DNA of 51,342 bases from positions 1 to 51,342 of the forward strand of contig CAYMLQ010000008.1 in NCBI GenBank assembly GCA_964390795.1, in the 5' to 3' direction. Origin of the DNA: CAYMLQ01 sp964390795 (lineage in GTDB: Bacteria; Verrucomicrobiota; Kiritimatiellia; RFP12; UBA1067). Made by a program: the position numbers and the translations under genes. This document shows, piece by piece, positions 49,139 through 51,342 of the stretch (position 1 is its first letter; each line of letters opens with the position of its first letter). The notes beneath the pieces were generated by a model. That model had not been told where the DNA came from. It saw only the letters and a program-made list of their open reading frames with translations, and did no database searches.

Positions 49139-51342
49139 TTATTCCGCCCTCACCCTAACGCTTCCCTCGGCGCTGAACGACCGCAGCTGATACGGCAGCA
49201 GCCTCAGCGCCAGCGTCTTGCCCTTCAACTCCGCCGCCTGTCCGCCCGTCACCAGATCCGTGATGTCCGTTGCGTCCGTTCCAACCGTGAACTCCGCCGG
49301 CTTGTCCCCCGTGTTGACCACATAGAACCATGTTTTGCCTTCATAGGCAAGCGTTCGCACCTTGACGGTCTCCGTCGAGCCCGAAAGATCCGTAAACCGC
49401 TTGGCCGGCAACGCGCGGAAGGCCTTCGCGAAGGGAATCAAATACTCCTCCATGCCGTAGGTGCCGACCAGGAACCCGCCCCGCGTGATGCCGAACACAT
49501 CGTGATAGCGCAGCGGAAGCACATACGGGCGCATGGCGTAAAACGCGGCAGGATTGAGAGTGGTGACGCGCCACGGCTCTTCCTTGAACCACGGTGCCTC
49601 CAGCGGCTTGTCCGCCTTGCCCCGGCGGCTGGGATTGCCGACGGGCGACTCCCAATAATGGTCGTGCAGGTGGACCCACGGCAAGTTCGCCGCCACCAAG
49701 CTTTCGTAATAGGCACCCGTGTTGAAGATGTCGCGCAGAAAGGCGGACTCCTTGTCGGTCTTCGGTCGGTCGTAGCCCGCGCGGTAACGGGCAGGACGCG
49801 AGCCCTGGCTGACGATGATGTTTGGCGTGTCGGCGTAGAGGCTCGCATCAATGCCGGCCTCTTTGTTGAGCTGGTCGATATAGTGCGGATCTTCGAACGG
49901 CTCGCCACGCGCGGGGTGCATGGGCGTCAGCAGCGTGAGCGAAAGGCGCAGGCCGGGACGCGCCTGCGCGAGCCTGGCCGCCAGCCGCTTGTGCCACGCG
50001 GCGACCGCGCGGCAACGCCAGCCGACCCATTCGTCGCGGGCGTGCGCCAGCAGCCACTCGGCATACCGCTTGCCCCGCAGCGGATCGGCGCGGTCGACGG
50101 GCACCTGGATGCCGGTCTCCTGCGTAAAGGCGTCGATCATGTAGTCATTGTAGCCCGCGCGGATGCTGCCGAGCCAATGGAAACAGTGCTCCGCCAGCCG
50201 CAGGTCGATTCCCCTGAAGGAGGGATGCCCGCGCCCCTGCGCGAGCAAGGCCTCGAACTCCTCCAGAATCACCCGCTGTGTGTGGGGGTGCAGGATGTTG
50301 TAATTCGGAGGCGTGCCGTGCCAGCCGCCGGGATTCGGCATGCCCGTGTCCCAGAGCGAGACACAGGTGCCGTGCAGCGAGCCGTCGGAGAGGCTCTTCT
50401 TCGTGATCGCCAGCCCCTCCGGCAGTGCCAGCGTCTGCTCGTTGACGGTCGGCATCACGCCCAGGCCCTCGCGGTCGAACTTGGCGTACCACGCCTCCAG
50501 AAAGTTCTCCGCATGGCCGCGGGGATTGTAGTCCTCTCCGATACGGCCGTGGTACCAGACGCCCGGGTAGGCGAACAGGTCCTGCCCGGAGTACTTCATG
50601 TAAGCCGCCGTACGGTCGATCAGGGTCTCAAACCCCGGCATGCTCGAGCCGTCCGCGGCGAAATCGTAATTGATGGCCGGATCCTCGTAGTAGAGTCCGA
50701 TGGTGCGGTTCCAGCCGTCCGCCTGTTTTGGGATATTGACCTTCGCAGCGGGGAGCCCGCCCACCACTTTGTACAGGCTGATTTGCGAGACCGCGGCCGG
50801 TGCGCCCGCGCGGGCCGTCATGAAGACAACCGAGACGTCCTGCGTCGGCGCCCAGTAGAGACAGCGCGAGGTCAGCATCTTGTTCTGATTCGGATATTCG
50901 TCGCCCGTGAAGGTGCCGACCTGCAGTTCGTAATTGCTGTGCGGGCCGGCCGAGGGCTGCACAATGATGTCGGCCGTGCGGCGCTTGTCGTCCGGATAGA
51001 TCCACTCGAAGCAATAGAGCGGGCTCGCGTCCGGCAGCGTGAAACGGAGCGCGAAGCGGTCGTTGCCGTTTGTCCCGGCCTCCAGATAGCGGACTCCGTC
51101 GAGCGTCTGGAACGTATGCCCGCCCGTGGAGGCGAAGCGCTCCGCGCCCGGCTCCTGATCGAGCGCGAGCGTTTCAACGAGCTGGAGGTTCAGCGCGTCG
51201 CCGTCTGACACATAGGGATTGGCGGTGTTCGGAGCCCACGCGCTTTTTCGAACCGGCTGCGCCGGGTGCTCGGCGACCAGCGACTGAATCTGCGCCTTGG
51301 AGAGCGGCGCGGAGAAGATCTTCAGCTCGTCGATCAGCCCGT
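49139..51342 (-). CDS. LamG-containing putative glycosidase, 5' end cut by window edge
   Basis: The frame is open to the right edge without a start, so at least 734 residues are shown. The first visible residues (GLIDELKIFSAPLSKAQIQSLV) are the end of a LamG domain. A beta domain follows (to about residue 200), then a barrel-like region with FETLIDRTAAYMKYSGQDLF, GIDLRLAEHCFHWLGSIRAGYNDY and EWVGWRCRAVAAWHK. This region is paralogous to the middle of the 1777-residue protein. A small beta domain ends it (QLRSFSAEGSVRV). No known GH number can be assigned with safety. It is the first gene seen of a unit that continues into the GH106 rhamnosidase. A GTG at 51211 is in frame but is not a likely start, because the domain continues upstream. 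Confidence 0.75.
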   Translation of the reverse strand, partial: GLIDELKIFSAPLSKAQIQSLVAEHPAQPVRKSAWAPNTANPYVSDGDALNLQLVETLALDQEPGAERFASTGGHTFQTLDGVRYLEAGTNGNDRFALRFTLPDASPLYCFEWIYPDDKRRTADIIVQPSAGPHSNYELQVGTFTGDEYPNQNKMLTSRCLYWAPTQDVSVVFMTARAGAPAAVSQISLYKVVGGLPAAKVNIPKQADGWNRTIGLYYEDPAINYDFAADGSSMPGFETLIDRTAAYMKYSGQDLFAYPGVWYHGRIGEDYNPRGHAENFLEAWYAKFDREGLGVMPTVNEQTLALPEGLAITKKSLSDGSLHGTCVSLWDTGMPNPGGWHGTPPNYNILHPHTQRVILEEFEALLAQGRGHPSFRGIDLRLAEHCFHWLGSIRAGYNDYMIDAFTQETGIQVPVDRADPLRGKRYAEWLLAHARDEWVGWRCRAVAAWHKRLAARLAQARPGLRLSLTLLTPMHPARGEPFEDPHYIDQLNKEAGIDASLYADTPNIIVSQGSRPARYRAGYDRPKTDKESAFLRDIFNTGAYYESLVAANLPWVHLHDHYWESPVGNPSRRGKADKPLEAPWFKEEPWRVTTLNPAAFYAMRPYVLPLRYHDVFGITRGGFLVGTYGMEEYLIPFAKAFRALPAKRFTDLSGSTETVKVRTLAYEGKTWFYVVNTGDKPAEFTVGTDATDITDLVTGGQAAELKGKTLALRLLPYQLRSFSAEGSVRVRAE

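Noticed and set aside
46860..49190. Plus-strand frame of more than 700 codons opposite the GH106 gene
   Set aside because: It mirrors codon bias of the GH106 gene, has no ribosome site and no recognisable domain. The similar long plus-strand frames at 33602-35572 and 49073-51208 were rejected for the same reasons.
1..51342. tRNA, rRNA or riboswitch genes
   Set aside because: I looked for clover-leaf ends, CCA tails and conserved riboswitch cores and saw none; a covariance-model search would settle this.

Overview
The window is high-GC DNA from a polysaccharide-degrading bacterium. It probably belongs to the PVC superphylum, in Verrucomicrobiota or Kiritimatiellota. The evidence is large secreted proteins with autotransporter-associated beta-strand (PATR) repeats, LamG and DUF2341 modules, a shared '...FYRVL-GP' C-terminal module, Tat-type 'SRRxFLG' signals on a sugar isomerase and a Gfo/Idh/MocA oxidoreductase, and many signal-peptide glycosidases with no SusC/SusD pair. 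The phylum is inferred from gene content, since no marker gene is present. Every gene I can support lies on the minus strand, so the window is transcribed from right to left.

Layout in transcription order. (1) 51342-46260: a LamG glycosidase-like protein cut by the right edge, then a GH106 alpha-L-rhamnosidase. (2) 45937-45237: a Phd-type antitoxin and a VapC/PIN toxin with their own promoter and palindromic operator. (3) 44873-36328: a 1777-residue esterase/glycosidase-like fusion, a frameshifted PATR surface protein and an FAD oxidoreductase. (4) 35896-31566: two paralogous clan GH-A (GH39-like) glycosidases. (5) 31391-27425: a sugar-phosphate-isomerase-like protein, a Gfo/Idh/MocA oxidoreductase and a TIM-barrel lipoprotein. 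(6) 26891-25071: a GH97 enzyme. (7) 24704-6653: a pectin/arabinan operon with a pectinesterase-pectate lyase giant (2408 aa), a PA14/heparinase-like lyase giant (2180 aa), a GH127 beta-L-arabinofuranosidase and a GH51 alpha-L-arabinofuranosidase. (8) 6479-1: a GH65-like enzyme, an esterase, a DUF6259 glycosidase-like protein and a protein cut by the left edge.

Together the recognisable enzymes fit secreted breakdown of pectin: de-esterification and cleavage of homogalacturonan, removal of alpha- and beta-linked L-arabinofuranose side chains, and removal of rhamnose. Sugar-modifying isomerase and oxidoreductase functions lie alongside. No transporter and no transcription regulator is visible.

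The most interesting non-coding signal is a promoter design shared by three transcription units (upstream of 6479, 24704 and 35896). Each has two 17-bp boxes repeated at exactly 21 bp, with the second box directly touching a -35 element that sits 17-18 bp from a -10. This looks like the operator of an unidentified activator that links the pectin operons. The window is also rich in short tandem heptamer repeats, two of which have expanded in frame inside enzyme genes. It holds several families of hairpin (REP-like) elements and several gene relics.
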